Below are positions 1 to 9,094 of a stretch of 64,000 nucleotides of DNA, in pieces. Positions within the stretch are counted from its first letter, which is position 1. Each line of letters opens with the position of its first letter. The stretch is from Saprospirales bacterium. Its GTDB lineage: Bacteria; Bacteroidota; Bacteroidia; Chitinophagales; Saprospiraceae. The notes under the pieces are model-generated. The model saw only the letters and a list, made by a program, of their open reading frames with translations. It searched no databases and had not been told where the DNA came from. The stretch covers positions 1 through 64,000 of the forward strand of contig RECS01000105.1 in the NCBI GenBank assembly GCA_007693915.1. The letters are read 5' to 3'. The translations under genes and the position numbers were made by a program.

Positions 1-2
1 TA

Positions 3-866
3 GTGGATGACAATATGCACCTAAAGGGTTTTCTGAGCTTAAAAAAAATTATCCAATCGGATCCGGACACCTTATTAAAAGATTTATATGAGTCTGAATT
101 CGTCTTTTCCTATGTGGATGAGGATAGAGAAGTCGTTGCAGCAAAAGTTGAAAAGTATGATTTAGTGGCTATCCCGGTTCTGAATTCCCAGCAGCAAATA
201 CTGGGAGTGGTTTATCACGATGACGTTATAGAGGTTATCCGAAAAGAACACACCGAGGATATGGAGAAATTTATGGGTATAGTACCCGGTGACGAAATTC
301 TTAATTATAATCAAACTTCAGTAGGGGGGCATTTTAAAAAGCGGGTGGTATGGTTGGCTGCATTGGCTGTTTTGGGCTTGATCTCGGGGATCATTATCCA
401 CAGCTTTGAAGAGGCACTAACGGTTCTAATTATTTTGGCAATGTATATTCCAATGGTTGCAGATACAGGAGGAAATGCAGGTAGTCAGGCGGCTACAGTT
501 GTGATACGTGCTTTAGCCCTAAATCAACTTGCAGTAACGGATTGGCTAAAAATTGTATGGAAAGAGGCGCGAATTGCATTTTTACTGGCTCTTGTTCTCG
601 GGGTGATCGCCTTTGGTAAGGTATTGTGGCTGTCTTGGAATACAGTTTTACCGCCAGAACACAATCTATACTTCCTCGCATTTGGCATTTCTCTTGCACT
701 TAGTTTACAGGTAATCACCTCAACGGTTGTCGGTGCCTGTCTGCCTTTGATTGTGAAAAAATTTGGAGGTGACCCAGCTGTTGCGGCAAGTCCAGCTATT
801 ACAACGACTGTTGACATTACTGGCTTGTTAATTTATTTTGGCATAGCTATGGTTTTGTTTTTCTAA
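3..866 (+). CDS. mgtE: Magnesium transporter MgtE, C-terminal part (5' truncated by window edge)
   Basis: CBS-like region, then the MgtE membrane domain with MVADTGGNAGSQAATVVIRALAL and PAITTTVDITGLLIYF. The GTG at position 3 lies inside the CBS domain, so the true start is upstream. Confidence 0.93.
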   Translation: MDDNMHLKGFLSLKKIIQSDPDTLLKDLYESEFVFSYVDEDREVVAAKVEKYDLVAIPVLNSQQQILGVVYHDDVIEVIRKEHTEDMEKFMGIVPGDEILNYNQTSVGGHFKKRVVWLAALAVLGLISGIIIHSFEEALTVLIILAMYIPMVADTGGNAGSQAATVVIRALALNQLAVTDWLKIVWKEARIAFLLALVLGVIAFGKVLWLSWNTVLPPEHNLYFLAFGISLALSLQVITSTVVGACLPLIVKKFGGDPAVAASPAITTTVDITGLLIYFGIAMVLFF

Positions 867-1321
867 TCTGTTTATAAAAAACTATAAAAAAGTAATTTCC
901 TTGGAAGTAGGTAATTGTCATATTATAGTTCAGTACCTTTTTAGGGAATTAGTATGTGTAAAAATTTGATCATAAGTATTTAATAAGTTATGGATAACTA
1001 TTATTTGTAAAATACCCTCTTTTTTTTCTGATAACTTTTGGTCTTTAGATAGAAACAAGTTTTTCCAAGTTTTCTTGTTATAATGTCTGTTTTGATTGAG
1101 GTATTGATTATATACTTCAGCCTAGCTATCCCTCAATTCTTCTAATAATTCTCTAATATTTTTCTTAGGAATTTCTAAAATAATTCTAAGAGGTCTCTAA
1201 CTGCATTCCCACGCAGTGAGATCTACCTTTGCGTTGCCTTTTAGAATAGCAGATGCTGCTATGTTTTCCAAACTAAAATAAATAATGCGATACGAGATTA
1301 ATTATTTACATTTTTACAGGT

Positions 1322-1537
1322 TTGCTTTTTACAATCAGTTCAACTGATATGTTTGCCTTCGGTCAAAATGACGAGATCGTTAATGGGGACGATCAGCTTA
1401 TCGGTCTGGTGTTAAATAAAAGAGGTTATCCATTAATTGGTTTTACAGTATATATCGAAGGACTTAGAAGAAACACTACCACCAACTTAAACGGTGAGTA
1501 TAACCTAAGAGGTATTGGAGGTCTGAATCTATATTAA
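1322..1537 (+). pseudogene. Isolated CarboxypepD_reg-like (TonB-receptor N-terminal type) domain fragment
   Basis: LIGLVLNKRGYPLIGFTVYIEGLRRNTTTNLNGEYNLRG resembles the carboxypeptidase-regulatory-like repeat, but the frame ends right after the domain. Confidence 0.45.
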
Positions 1538-1694
1538 GTCATGTTTTCGCTAATACTATACTCTTACTACTCCCAAGGATATATGATCGATATTGCTCTT
1601 TTATGAATCAACTTAAGATGGATCATTTGAAAAATAATAACGTCAAAATGTTTCCTACTTTGGAATTTTTTTAAAATTTGACACAAAATATGGA

Positions 1695-2039
1695 GTGAAA
1701 GTTAATTTTAAAATTGAGTTATTGCCGGAAGCAATTGATTTTTGGAAAACGTGGATGAAAATGCCCGCTAAAAAATCTACTATAACATCAAAAATCTCAA
1801 TTCTTCAGTGACAAAAAACTCTTCAAAAAACTAAACGATTGCATTTGGGAATTCAGGACTTTGCACAATGAAAAATCATATCCACTTTTTCTTATTGTGG
1901 GACAAATCAGGTGATAAAGAAACATTGGTTATAGCAACTCACGGTATTTTAAAGAAAACCCGGAAAACCCCCTTCCAAAGAAAATAAGAAAGCTGAAAAA
2001 ATTAGGGAACAATTCCTGAAAAGCCGAGTTGAAAGTTAA
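1695..2039 (+). pseudogene. Decayed HigB/RelE-type toxin (Gp49-like), multiple frameshifts
   Basis: Pieces in different frames: VNFKIELLPEAIDF; FLENVDENAR(stop)KIYYNIKNLNSS; LFKKLNDCIWEFRTLHNEKSY; FLLWDKSGDKETLVIATHGILKKTRKTP; KAEKIREQFLKS. Together they make a HigB-like protein. Confidence 0.7.
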
Positions 2040-2047
2040 TAACAATA

Positions 2048-2368
2048 ATGGAAAACAAATTTAAAGCCGTTTCGATTGACACAATGATTGACAAGCACAT
2101 AGGAAACCGAGGTACTCCAAAACTGGAAGCCTTTGAACACGAGTTAAGAATTGACTTACTTGGACAAGTCATAAAGCAAGTAAGAAAAAAGCGTAATTTG
2201 ACTCAGGTATAATTTGACGAACTTGTGGGTGTGCAGAAAACCCAAATTTCAAAAATAGAAAACAGCGTAAAAAACGCCAGGTTTGAAACTATAATGAAGG
2301 TTTTTGAGACATTGAGGGCAAAAGTGAATTTTAAGGTGGAAATGAATAACCAAATGCTTTCTTATTAA
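2048..2368 (+). pseudogene. Decayed XRE-family (HigA-like) antitoxin with in-frame stop
   Basis: MENKFKAVSIDTMIDKHIGNRGTPKLEAFEHELRIDLLGQVIKQVRKKRNLTQV-stop(TAA 2210-2212)-FDELVGVQKTQISKIENSVKNARFETIMKVFETLRAKVNFKVEMNNQMLSY. HTH_3 pattern, directly 3' of the toxin relic. Confidence 0.78.
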
Positions 2369-2485
2369 CCAATCCGTCTGATTAATGCTGAATTCACACA
2401 TCGTGTATAGCTCATTGCTGGTATTCCTTGCCAGCATTCAGGCATGATTATTTTTTTTATTTTTGTGACTTTAAAATACCTGCAA

Positions 2486-3055
2486 ATGAACATTATTGAA
2501 GCCATCAAGTCGCGTCAATCCCTTTTTCCTGAAATGTATTCAGGGGAAATAATTGAAGATAAAGTTATTCTTGATTTACTGGATTTAGCCAATTTTGCTC
2601 CTACTCATAGATTGACCCAACCATGGCGATTTATTGTGATTACAGGGGAAGGAAAGAAGCGTTTGGGATCCTATTTGGCGGAAGAATACAGGCAGGGAAC
2701 TATTTCAGAACAATTCTCTGAAATGAAATATAAAAAGAAATTGACCAACCCCCTTAAAGCTTCCCATATCCTGGCAATTATCATGAAAAGGGATGAAAAA
2801 GAATCCGTCCCTGAATGGGAAGAAATAGCAGCTGTTAGTTGCGCAGTTCAAAATATATGGATCGCTGCCTGTAGTATTGGGTTAGGATGCTACTGGAGTA
2901 CCCCTGAAGATATTATCGGACGTCCGGCCATATTGCCACTAGAGAAAGAGGAAAAGTGTCTTGGTTTGTTCTATATCGGCAAGCCTAAAGCCAAAATTGA
3001 TGTACCAAAAAACCGAACACCGATGAGCGAAAAGATTAGGTTTATGGAGCTTTAA
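2486..3055 (+). CDS. Nitroreductase family protein
   Basis: MNIIEAIKSRQSLFPEMYSGE...FAPTHRLTQPWRFIVI...IGLGCYWSTP; ORF start at 2444 is probably too early. Confidence 0.88.
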   Translation: MNIIEAIKSRQSLFPEMYSGEIIEDKVILDLLDLANFAPTHRLTQPWRFIVITGEGKKRLGSYLAEEYRQGTISEQFSEMKYKKKLTNPLKASHILAIIMKRDEKESVPEWEEIAAVSCAVQNIWIAACSIGLGCYWSTPEDIIGRPAILPLEKEEKCLGLFYIGKPKAKIDVPKNRTPMSEKIRFMEL

Positions 3056-3059
3056 AAAG

Positions 3060-3737
3060 CTAAGTTAAGCGATTCTTTTTTTTTACATTGATCAATTTTA
3101 ACCTCCTGTTTACCCGCAGTTGAGACAAAAATTCCTCAAGTTTCTCAATCTCATTTTGTTTTTCAATGGTTGGAAATGGATTTTTTTCACCGGTAATAAA
3201 ATCATTGGTTGTGAAATCCATAGGGACAAGAGGATAAATAATGAGTTTAGGATTGTATTTGTTCTCTCTATCAATTCTAAATGACCGAATATCATTAAAG
3301 TCGATGTAATGAAAATCGGTCTTGTTTTTTCTGTAAAATTTAAAAAAAATGCCATTATCAGTTACAGCATAGGCAGTATTATGATTAGTTTTTCGAAGTG
3401 AAAGTGGAGAAAGTATAATGGAGAATATAAGCGAAATGAAAAAAAATACTCTATCCATTAGTCTGGGGCCTTCAATTATACCGTAAATAGCAAACAGCCC
3501 AGCAAGAACAAGCAGGATAATAACAATATAAGGGTGTAATGGAAATCTTAGATTTCTAAGTGACCAAAGCGTTAAAAAATGTCGAATCATTGGTTTGCCG
3601 GCCCATAATATATTCATATTTCCATGGCTTATTTTATGTATGTAATCCATGAAATGTCTATCCCTTCTGAAACCGTCGATGGCTTTAGGATTGATTGGCT
3701 TTAATTCAGAGATTTTCGACAAAAAATTGGCATTCAC
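3060..3737 (-). CDS. Hypothetical membrane protein (possible PH-like domain)
   Basis: Two hydrophobic segments followed by YAVTDNGIFFKFYRKNKTDFHYIDFNDIRSFRIDRE, similar to bacterial PH/YdbT-like domains. Confidence 0.55.
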   Translation of the reverse strand: MNANFLSKISELKPINPKAIDGFRRDRHFMDYIHKISHGNMNILWAGKPMIRHFLTLWSLRNLRFPLHPYIVIILLVLAGLFAIYGIIEGPRLMDRVFFFISLIFSIILSPLSLRKTNHNTAYAVTDNGIFFKFYRKNKTDFHYIDFNDIRSFRIDRENKYNPKLIIYPLVPMDFTTNDFITGEKNPFPTIEKQNEIEKLEEFLSQLRVNRRLKLINVKKKNRLT

Positions 3738-3762
3738 AATTTTAAGTTTTAGGATTAAAAAA

Positions 3763-4377
3763 CTATATAGCTACCTCTTCATGTTCCGGGCAGTCTATTC
3801 GTAAATCTGCTACCTCTAATTTCTCCATCAGGAGATTACAAAAATGGCTTTTTGAATCGCTTTTATATTGATGATACCGGCAACTTAAACACATTCTCTG
3901 TAGGGTGATAATCCCTGTTTTATTGAGAAATGATATAATATCTAAAAGTTTTAATAGAAGAAGCTCTTTCTCCGTATCATTCATTTGTTCTATGGGCTTA
4001 CGAATATCCTGAGAAAATAAAGAAGTCTTTGCTGCTACCTCCATGCCTTTAGCTGTTAGGTGTAGTATTTGACTTCTGTTGTCGGTTGAATCAAATTCTT
4101 TACGAACCAGTTCCTTTTGTACCAGGACTCTAACGGAATCACTTATAGTAGCCTTGGTCATATTGAATTCATCAGCGAGGTAACTTACTTTTCGCTTTTT
4201 TAAATGGTGATTTTGTAAAAAAATCAGGATCTGAATCATGATGGGACTGAGGGAGAAATCCTTACTTTCCTGCCATAACAAAACCCTGAATGCCTGTGCA
4301 ATCCTCTCCAAAGAGACGACAATCTTACTTTCAATATTCAGGTTTTGAAAATCCAGGTTAAAGTCCGATTCTTTCAT
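3763..4377 (-). CDS. MarR-family winged-helix regulator with C-terminal Cys/His cluster
   Basis: wHTH region KRKVSYLADEFNMTKATISDSVRVLVQKELVRKEFDSTDNRSQILHLTAKG, plus tail RMCLSCRYHQYKSDSKSHFCNLLMEKLEVADLRIDCPEHE. Confidence 0.85.
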   Translation of the reverse strand: MKESDFNLDFQNLNIESKIVVSLERIAQAFRVLLWQESKDFSLSPIMIQILIFLQNHHLKKRKVSYLADEFNMTKATISDSVRVLVQKELVRKEFDSTDNRSQILHLTAKGMEVAAKTSLFSQDIRKPIEQMNDTEKELLLLKLLDIISFLNKTGIITLQRMCLSCRYHQYKSDSKSHFCNLLMEKLEVADLRIDCPEHEEVAI

Positions 4378-4450
4378 AAGTATAGTACATCTATTTTTTA
4401 TTCAATTGCAAGATAATAAAATATTGCCATCTAACTTACACAAAAGTAAA

Positions 4451-4480
4451 GAGGCGTCTGAAAATGCTTTCAGACGCCCT
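4451..4480. terminator. Hairpin terminator GGCGTCTGAAA-atgc-TTTCAGACGCC
   Basis: 11-bp perfect stem, 3' of the 4503..5258 gene on the minus strand. Confidence 0.75.
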
Positions 4481-4502
4481 GTTACTTAGGAACGGAATTA
4501 AA

Positions 4503-5258
4503 TTAATTTTGCTTTTTTACAGAATAGGGTAAAGATAAGTCTCCACTTGCCACTCCGTATACCTTATAAACTCCTAACATCGGCATATCGCCATTTCCAT
4601 GTGAAGAATCGCCCTCTCCATCACCGGTGTTGACCATCATAAAACAGGTGACAACATCAAACTTTAAATCGGTATTGAATCGAATTCTATAATCCGGTAC
4701 AACGACCCTGATTTTGTTGCCGTCTGTAATGATTTGAAAACCAGGAGAGTCCATATACATTGGCATTCCCGGATTTGTCGGAGGCATGACTACTGATTCA
4801 TCCTGAGGATCAAATTCCTTAACGGAAAAGCCACCTTCTACTCTGTCATCCTGATTGAGAACCACCCAATGTGGGTGCCAAATTGCTCCATCGTTATGAT
4901 AGTTTCCATCTCCACTTTCGTCCCACAAAGGTGTGTCATCAAAATCGGGATGAGAAGTTAAAGCTAATGCGAGAATGCCCTCTGCCTTCCCAAAGCCTAC
5001 CACCTCCGGACTGAGATTAGTTGGGAATACATATCCTAGAACCGGAGCTCCATTAAGTTGCCCTGCTGGTACCGGTTTTGTATTACCTGCTAAACCCTCT
5101 ACTTCTACCTCCCAAACTGTGGCAGCTATCCAAGGATGATGGGTAACACTTGCATTTTTAATTTGGAAGTCTTTGTTGTCGTAATTACTACAATTTTCGC
5201 AGGCATATAAATCGAAAAATGAAGCAATGAATACGGTAATAAAAATAAGTTTTTTCAT
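4503..5258 (-). CDS. Hypothetical secreted protein
   Basis: Signal peptide MKKLIFITVFIASFFDLYACENCSNY; His/Met-containing stretches (WHPHW, HGNGDMPM); no family recognised. Confidence 0.6.
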   Translation of the reverse strand: MKKLIFITVFIASFFDLYACENCSNYDNKDFQIKNASVTHHPWIAATVWEVEVEGLAGNTKPVPAGQLNGAPVLGYVFPTNLSPEVVGFGKAEGILALALTSHPDFDDTPLWDESGDGNYHNDGAIWHPHWVVLNQDDRVEGGFSVKEFDPQDESVVMPPTNPGMPMYMDSPGFQIITDGNKIRVVVPDYRIRFNTDLKFDVVTCFMMVNTGDGEGDSSHGNGDMPMLGVYKVYGVASGDLSLPYSVKKQN

Positions 5259-5269
5259 GATTTGTTAAT

Positions 5270-5282
5270 TTAGGAATCCTAA
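5270..5282. promoter_or_regulatory. Near-palindromic operator TTAGGAATCCTAA (site 1)
   Basis: Odd palindrome with central mismatch only, 12 bp upstream of the 4503..5258 start codon. Confidence 0.6.
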
Positions 5283-5301
5283 CTAATAGGTTTAAAAAAA
5301 G

Positions 5302-5535
5302 TTAACTAATTAAATCCTCAATTGAAGCTCCATAATTAATATGAAGAATAGTACCTGAAGAAGTGACTAAAGCCGGTACTGATTTCAGACCAGCTTCTTT
5401 TGCAGGTAATATCTTTTCCGGTTGATCTCCTAAATTGACAATCTCGACACTATCCTTATCAATCAATTGGAGAATTTCATTTTCAGCGCTTTTGCAAACG
5501 GAGCAACCCGCATGATAAAAAATGTTTTTTTTCAT
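5302..5535 (-). CDS. Small thioredoxin-fold protein (CxxC)
   Basis: MKKNIFYHAGCSVCKSAENEILQLI...KSVPALVTSSGTILHINYG: thioredoxin/glutaredoxin-like CSVC motif and a cis-Pro-like VPAL. Confidence 0.8.
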   Translation of the reverse strand: MKKNIFYHAGCSVCKSAENEILQLIDKDSVEIVNLGDQPEKILPAKEAGLKSVPALVTSSGTILHINYGASIEDLIS

Positions 5536-5580
5536 TGGTAATGTTTTTTATTTAAAATATTTTGTCACTGCAAATATAGG

Positions 5581-5593
5581 TAGGAATCCTAAT
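5581..5593. promoter_or_regulatory. Near-palindromic operator TAGGAATCCTAAT (site 2)
   Basis: Same TAGGAATCCTA core as site 1, immediately upstream of a minus-strand TATATTTG -7 element for the 5302..5535 gene. Confidence 0.62.
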
Positions 5594-5713
5594 TAAATAA
5601 ATATTTTACAAGATTTTTTTTAGATGCATTCCATTTTTATCTTTAAGTAGCCATAAAATCGTGGTAATCTTTCATCCGATTTCTAAAAATCTTTTTAAAC
5701 TCTAAAAAAAAAT

Positions 5714-5721
5714 TATCTTTG
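5714..5721 (+). promoter_or_regulatory. Bacteroidota -7 element TATCTTTG upstream of hppA
   Basis: TAnnTTTG consensus upstream of the ATG at 5794. Confidence 0.5.
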
Positions 5722-5793
5722 CGATCTTTTAAGGTCTTTTATCACATGGGCTTTAATTGAAATTATTCTTTGATTATTTAACAAATCTTCATT

Positions 5794-8076
5794 ATGGAAT
5801 CATTATACCTTTTATTACCACTTTTTGGAGTACTTGGACTGGCGTATATGGCCTGGTTATCTTTCTGGGTTGGAAAGCAAGATCCGGGTAATGAGAAAAT
5901 GTCTGGAATTGCAAAATACATTGCCGATGGTGCAATGGCATTTTTGAAGGCAGAATATACTAGTCTTGCAATATTTGTAGTCATCGCAGGTGCCGCGCTG
6001 GGTATACTGTCTTTTCAGGTGGATACTACACATTGGTTTATAGTAATTGCTTTTGTTATTGGTGCAGGTTTTTCCGCCATTGCCGGAGTAATCGGGATGA
6101 AAATTGCAACGAAAGCAAATGTGAGGACCGCTCAGGCTGCTCGTGAGAGTCTTCCAAAAGCCTTGCAGATTGCCTTTAGGGGTGGTACTGTTATGGGATT
6201 AGGTGTTGCCGGTTTGGCAGTTTTGGGTTTAAGTGCATTATTTGCCATTTTCTTTATCTATTTTATGGGTGGAGAGTGGACTGGTGCAATGATCAATGGA
6301 ACCAATATGGATGCCCATAAAGCAATGACTGTAGTATTGGAAGTATTGGCAGGGTTTTCATTGGGTGCTGAGTCGATAGCGCTGTTTGCCAGAGTAGGCG
6401 GGGGTATTTATACCAAAGCTGCAGATGTAGGAGCTGATTTGGTTGGAAAAGTTGAAGCTGGTATTCCTGAAGACGATCCTCGCAACCCTGCAACTATTGC
6501 AGATAACGTAGGTGATAATGTAGGTGATGTTGCAGGAATGGGAGCTGACCTTTTTGGATCCTATGTAGCTACTATTTTAGCTGCAATGGTACTTGGAAAT
6601 TATGTCATTCGTGATATGGGAGGTGAAATAGCAGATGCATTTGGAGGCTTAGGTCCAATTTTATTGCCGGTCCTTATTGCCGGATTGGGGATTTTGTTTT
6701 CAATTATAGGAACTTGGTTTGTTAGGGTAAAAAGTGATGTAACCTCAGAGGGTAAAGTTCAATTTGCAATGAATCTTGGAAATTGGATGTCAATCGCCCT
6801 TACCGGTGTTGCATCCTATTTTGCTATTAAATGGATGTTACCTGATGTATTAGATATTCAGGTTTTTAGTCAGGGTGAATTTTATATGTCAACAGCTACA
6901 TCAAATGATGTGTTTTTTGCTGTTTTGATTGGTCTTTTTGTTGGTGCGTCAATCGCGTATCTGACTGAGTACTATACCGGTATGGGGAAGAAACCTGTAC
7001 TTGGAATAGTCAGACAATCATCAACCGGGCATGCCACCAATATCATTGCCGGTCTTTCCGTTGGTATGATGTCCACTTTTTTACCTATACTTTTATTCGC
7101 ATTCGCCATTTGGGGAGCTTATGCCTTTGCAGGATTTTATGGCGTGGCTATTGCAGTTAGCTCAATGATGGCTACTACTGCCATGCAGTTGGCAATTGAT
7201 GCCTTTGGTCCTATAGCTGATAATGCCGGTGGAATCGCCGAAATGAGTGAACTTCCTCCTGAGGTTAGAAAAAGAACTGATATTCTCGATAGTGTGGGTA
7301 ACACAACTGCTGCTATGGGTAAGGGTTTTGCAATTGCATCAGCAGCATTGACTGCATTAGCTCTTTTTGCAGCTTATGTCACATTTACCGGAATCAAAGG
7401 GATAAATATTTTTGATGCCAAAGTGCTTGCTGCTCTATTTATAGGTGCTATGATTCCAGTGGTCTTTTCGGCTCTTGCTATTAGTGCTGTAGGTAGAGCC
7501 GCCATGGCAATGGTAGAAGAAGTAAGAAGACAATTCAGAGAGATCCCCGGTATTCTTGAGGGAACAGCAACTCCGGAATATGAAAAATGTGTAGAGATAT
7601 CCACTAAAGCAGCATTGCGTGAAATGTTGTTACCCGGTTCACTTTCTATCGTAGTTCCTGTATTAGTTGGTTTTACAATGGGACCTGAGGCCCTTGGTAG
7701 TTATATGGCAGGTGTTACTGTCTCCGGTGTAATGTGGGCAATCTTCCAAAACAATGCAGGTGGTGCATGGGACAATGCTAAAAAATCTTTTGAAGCCGGT
7801 GTAGAAATTAACGGTGAAATGGTATATAAAGGATCCGAGGCCCATAAAGCTTCTGTAACCGGTGATACTGTTGGTGATCCTTTCAAAGACACTTCCGGTC
7901 CATCAATGAATATTCTCATTAAGTTAACTTGCCTTGTTGGACTTGTTATTGCTCCGGTTTTGGGAGTAATGTACGCAGATCAATTACAGGGAGAGAATAT
8001 GGAAAATAATAACATCCAAGGAATTGAAATCGGTGAACTCAATACTGAGGAAGGTGATATTTATAAATTGGATTAG
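5794..8076 (+). CDS. hppA: Membrane-bound ion-translocating pyrophosphatase (V-type H+/Na+-PPase)
   Basis: [56 protein letters not shown] and C-terminal [22 protein letters not shown] signatures. Confidence 0.97.
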   Translation: MESLYLLLPLFGVLGLAYMAWLSFWVGKQDPGNEKMSGIAKYIADGAMAFLKAEYTSLAIFVVIAGAALGILSFQVDTTHWFIVIAFVIGAGFSAIAGVIGMKIATKANVRTAQAARESLPKALQIAFRGGTVMGLGVAGLAVLGLSALFAIFFIYFMGGEWTGAMINGTNMDAHKAMTVVLEVLAGFSLGAESIALFARVGGGIYTKAADVGADLVGKVEAGIPEDDPRNPATIADNVGDNVGDVAGMGADLFGSYVATILAAMVLGNYVIRDMGGEIADAFGGLGPILLPVLIAGLGILFSIIGTWFVRVKSDVTSEGKVQFAMNLGNWMSIALTGVASYFAIKWMLPDVLDIQVFSQGEFYMSTATSNDVFFAVLIGLFVGASIAYLTEYYTGMGKKPVLGIVRQSSTGHATNIIAGLSVGMMSTFLPILLFAFAIWGAYAFAGFYGVAIAVSSMMATTAMQLAIDAFGPIADNAGGIAEMSELPPEVRKRTDILDSVGNTTAAMGKGFAIASAALTALALFAAYVTFTGIKGINIFDAKVLAALFIGAMIPVVFSALAISAVGRAAMAMVEEVRRQFREIPGILEGTATPEYEKCVEISTKAALREMLLPGSLSIVVPVLVGFTMGPEALGSYMAGVTVSGVMWAIFQNNAGGAWDNAKKSFEAGVEINGEMVYKGSEAHKASVTGDTVGDPFKDTSGPSMNILIKLTCLVGLVIAPVLGVMYADQLQGENMENNNIQGIEIGELNTEEGDIYKLD

Positions 8077-8101
8077 AATAAGATACCTAAATCATAAACC
8101 A

Positions 8102-8134
8102 AAGGTCTGGCAATTCCATTGCCGGGCCTTTTTT
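8102..8134 (+). terminator. Rho-independent terminator after hppA
   Basis: AAGGTCTGGCAA-ttcca-TTGCCGGGCCTT followed by TTTT. Confidence 0.8.
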
Positions 8135-8145
8135 GATAAAAGAAT

Positions 8146-9066
8146 ATGAAGAATCTGAACCTTTACTTTTTTATTGCCTTTTTGGCAATTACATTTTTAC
8201 CTTTCTTTTTTACTGGATGTGGTTCTTCTGATAATAGTGAAAATGAAAAGATCACTGCAGGAAATGAATTGGAATCAGTAGAGAATAATATAGATGATGA
8301 TATCTCTGAGCAGGCAAACCTATTATATGTTGCAACCCTTTCAGGTATAAATCTTAGATCAGAACCTTCAACTTCCGGTGAGGTAGTGGATCGTATTGTA
8401 TATGGTCAAGCAGTTGAGCTTATCCGTACCACTGGAATACCTTTTGAAAGCAGTGGCTTTTCCGGGGAGTGGACAGAAGTGAAATACGAGGATAAACAAG
8501 GGTATTTATTTAATGGTTTTTTATTGCCTATTGAGGCTCCAGGATTCAATCCACCGGCTACCTTGTCAGAGTACTTTCATGAGCAATTGCAACCTATAGG
8601 GCGTGAAATTGCACAAAAAAACATAGATCATACAGGTAATGATCATCGGGATTGGAAGGTGATTAGTGAAGATCAATTAGAAATAAAGGGTGAGTCTGAT
8701 TTCTTTCGTACCTACCGGGAATATGCAGGAGGATTTATTTTATATGAAGAAATTGGTTATGAGTACCATGCCTACAAAGGCTTTTTCCCGGGATTAAATC
8801 TTGAGCAAGGTTTCCTCCTTGTTCGCGCTATGTATCCTAAGTTCAAAGCCTATGAGGGTTGTTATTTAGAACTTGGTTCAATGCATTTTCCCAAAGAGGG
8901 GGGTGCATTAAAGGGGATTTCAATGTGTGTATTTACCCTGGAGATTGGTGAAAACAGGTCCGGGCAAAAGTTTATTTCTATCGGCAATGACGAAATGGGT
9001 TATACTGGTTTGGAAGTTAAAGAGGTGAAAGGAGGGATTGAGATAAAGAATTTTTACGCAATGTAA
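8146..9066 (+). CDS. Lipoprotein with bacterial SH3-like domain
   Basis: Lipobox FFTGCGSS; SH3b-like LSGINLRSEPSTSGEVVDRIVYGQAVELI...GEWTEVKYEDKQGYLFNGFLLP. Confidence 0.75.
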   Translation: MKNLNLYFFIAFLAITFLPFFFTGCGSSDNSENEKITAGNELESVENNIDDDISEQANLLYVATLSGINLRSEPSTSGEVVDRIVYGQAVELIRTTGIPFESSGFSGEWTEVKYEDKQGYLFNGFLLPIEAPGFNPPATLSEYFHEQLQPIGREIAQKNIDHTGNDHRDWKVISEDQLEIKGESDFFRTYREYAGGFILYEEIGYEYHAYKGFFPGLNLEQGFLLVRAMYPKFKAYEGCYLELGSMHFPKEGGALKGISMCVFTLEIGENRSGQKFISIGNDEMGYTGLEVKEVKGGIEIKNFYAM

Positions 9067-9094
9067 AATAACGATTGACTCAAAAGCCCAATTT

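Noticed and set aside
493-817. Minus-strand ORFs (97 and 68 aa) opposite mgtE
   Set aside because: Shadow ORFs antisense to a clear MgtE frame; no recognisable protein.
1080-1300. Minus-strand stretch LENIAASAILKGNAKVDLTAWEC... RIILEIPKKNIRELLEELRDS resembling a decayed small gene
   Set aside because: Suggestive but interrupted by stops and too short to assign to a family by eye.
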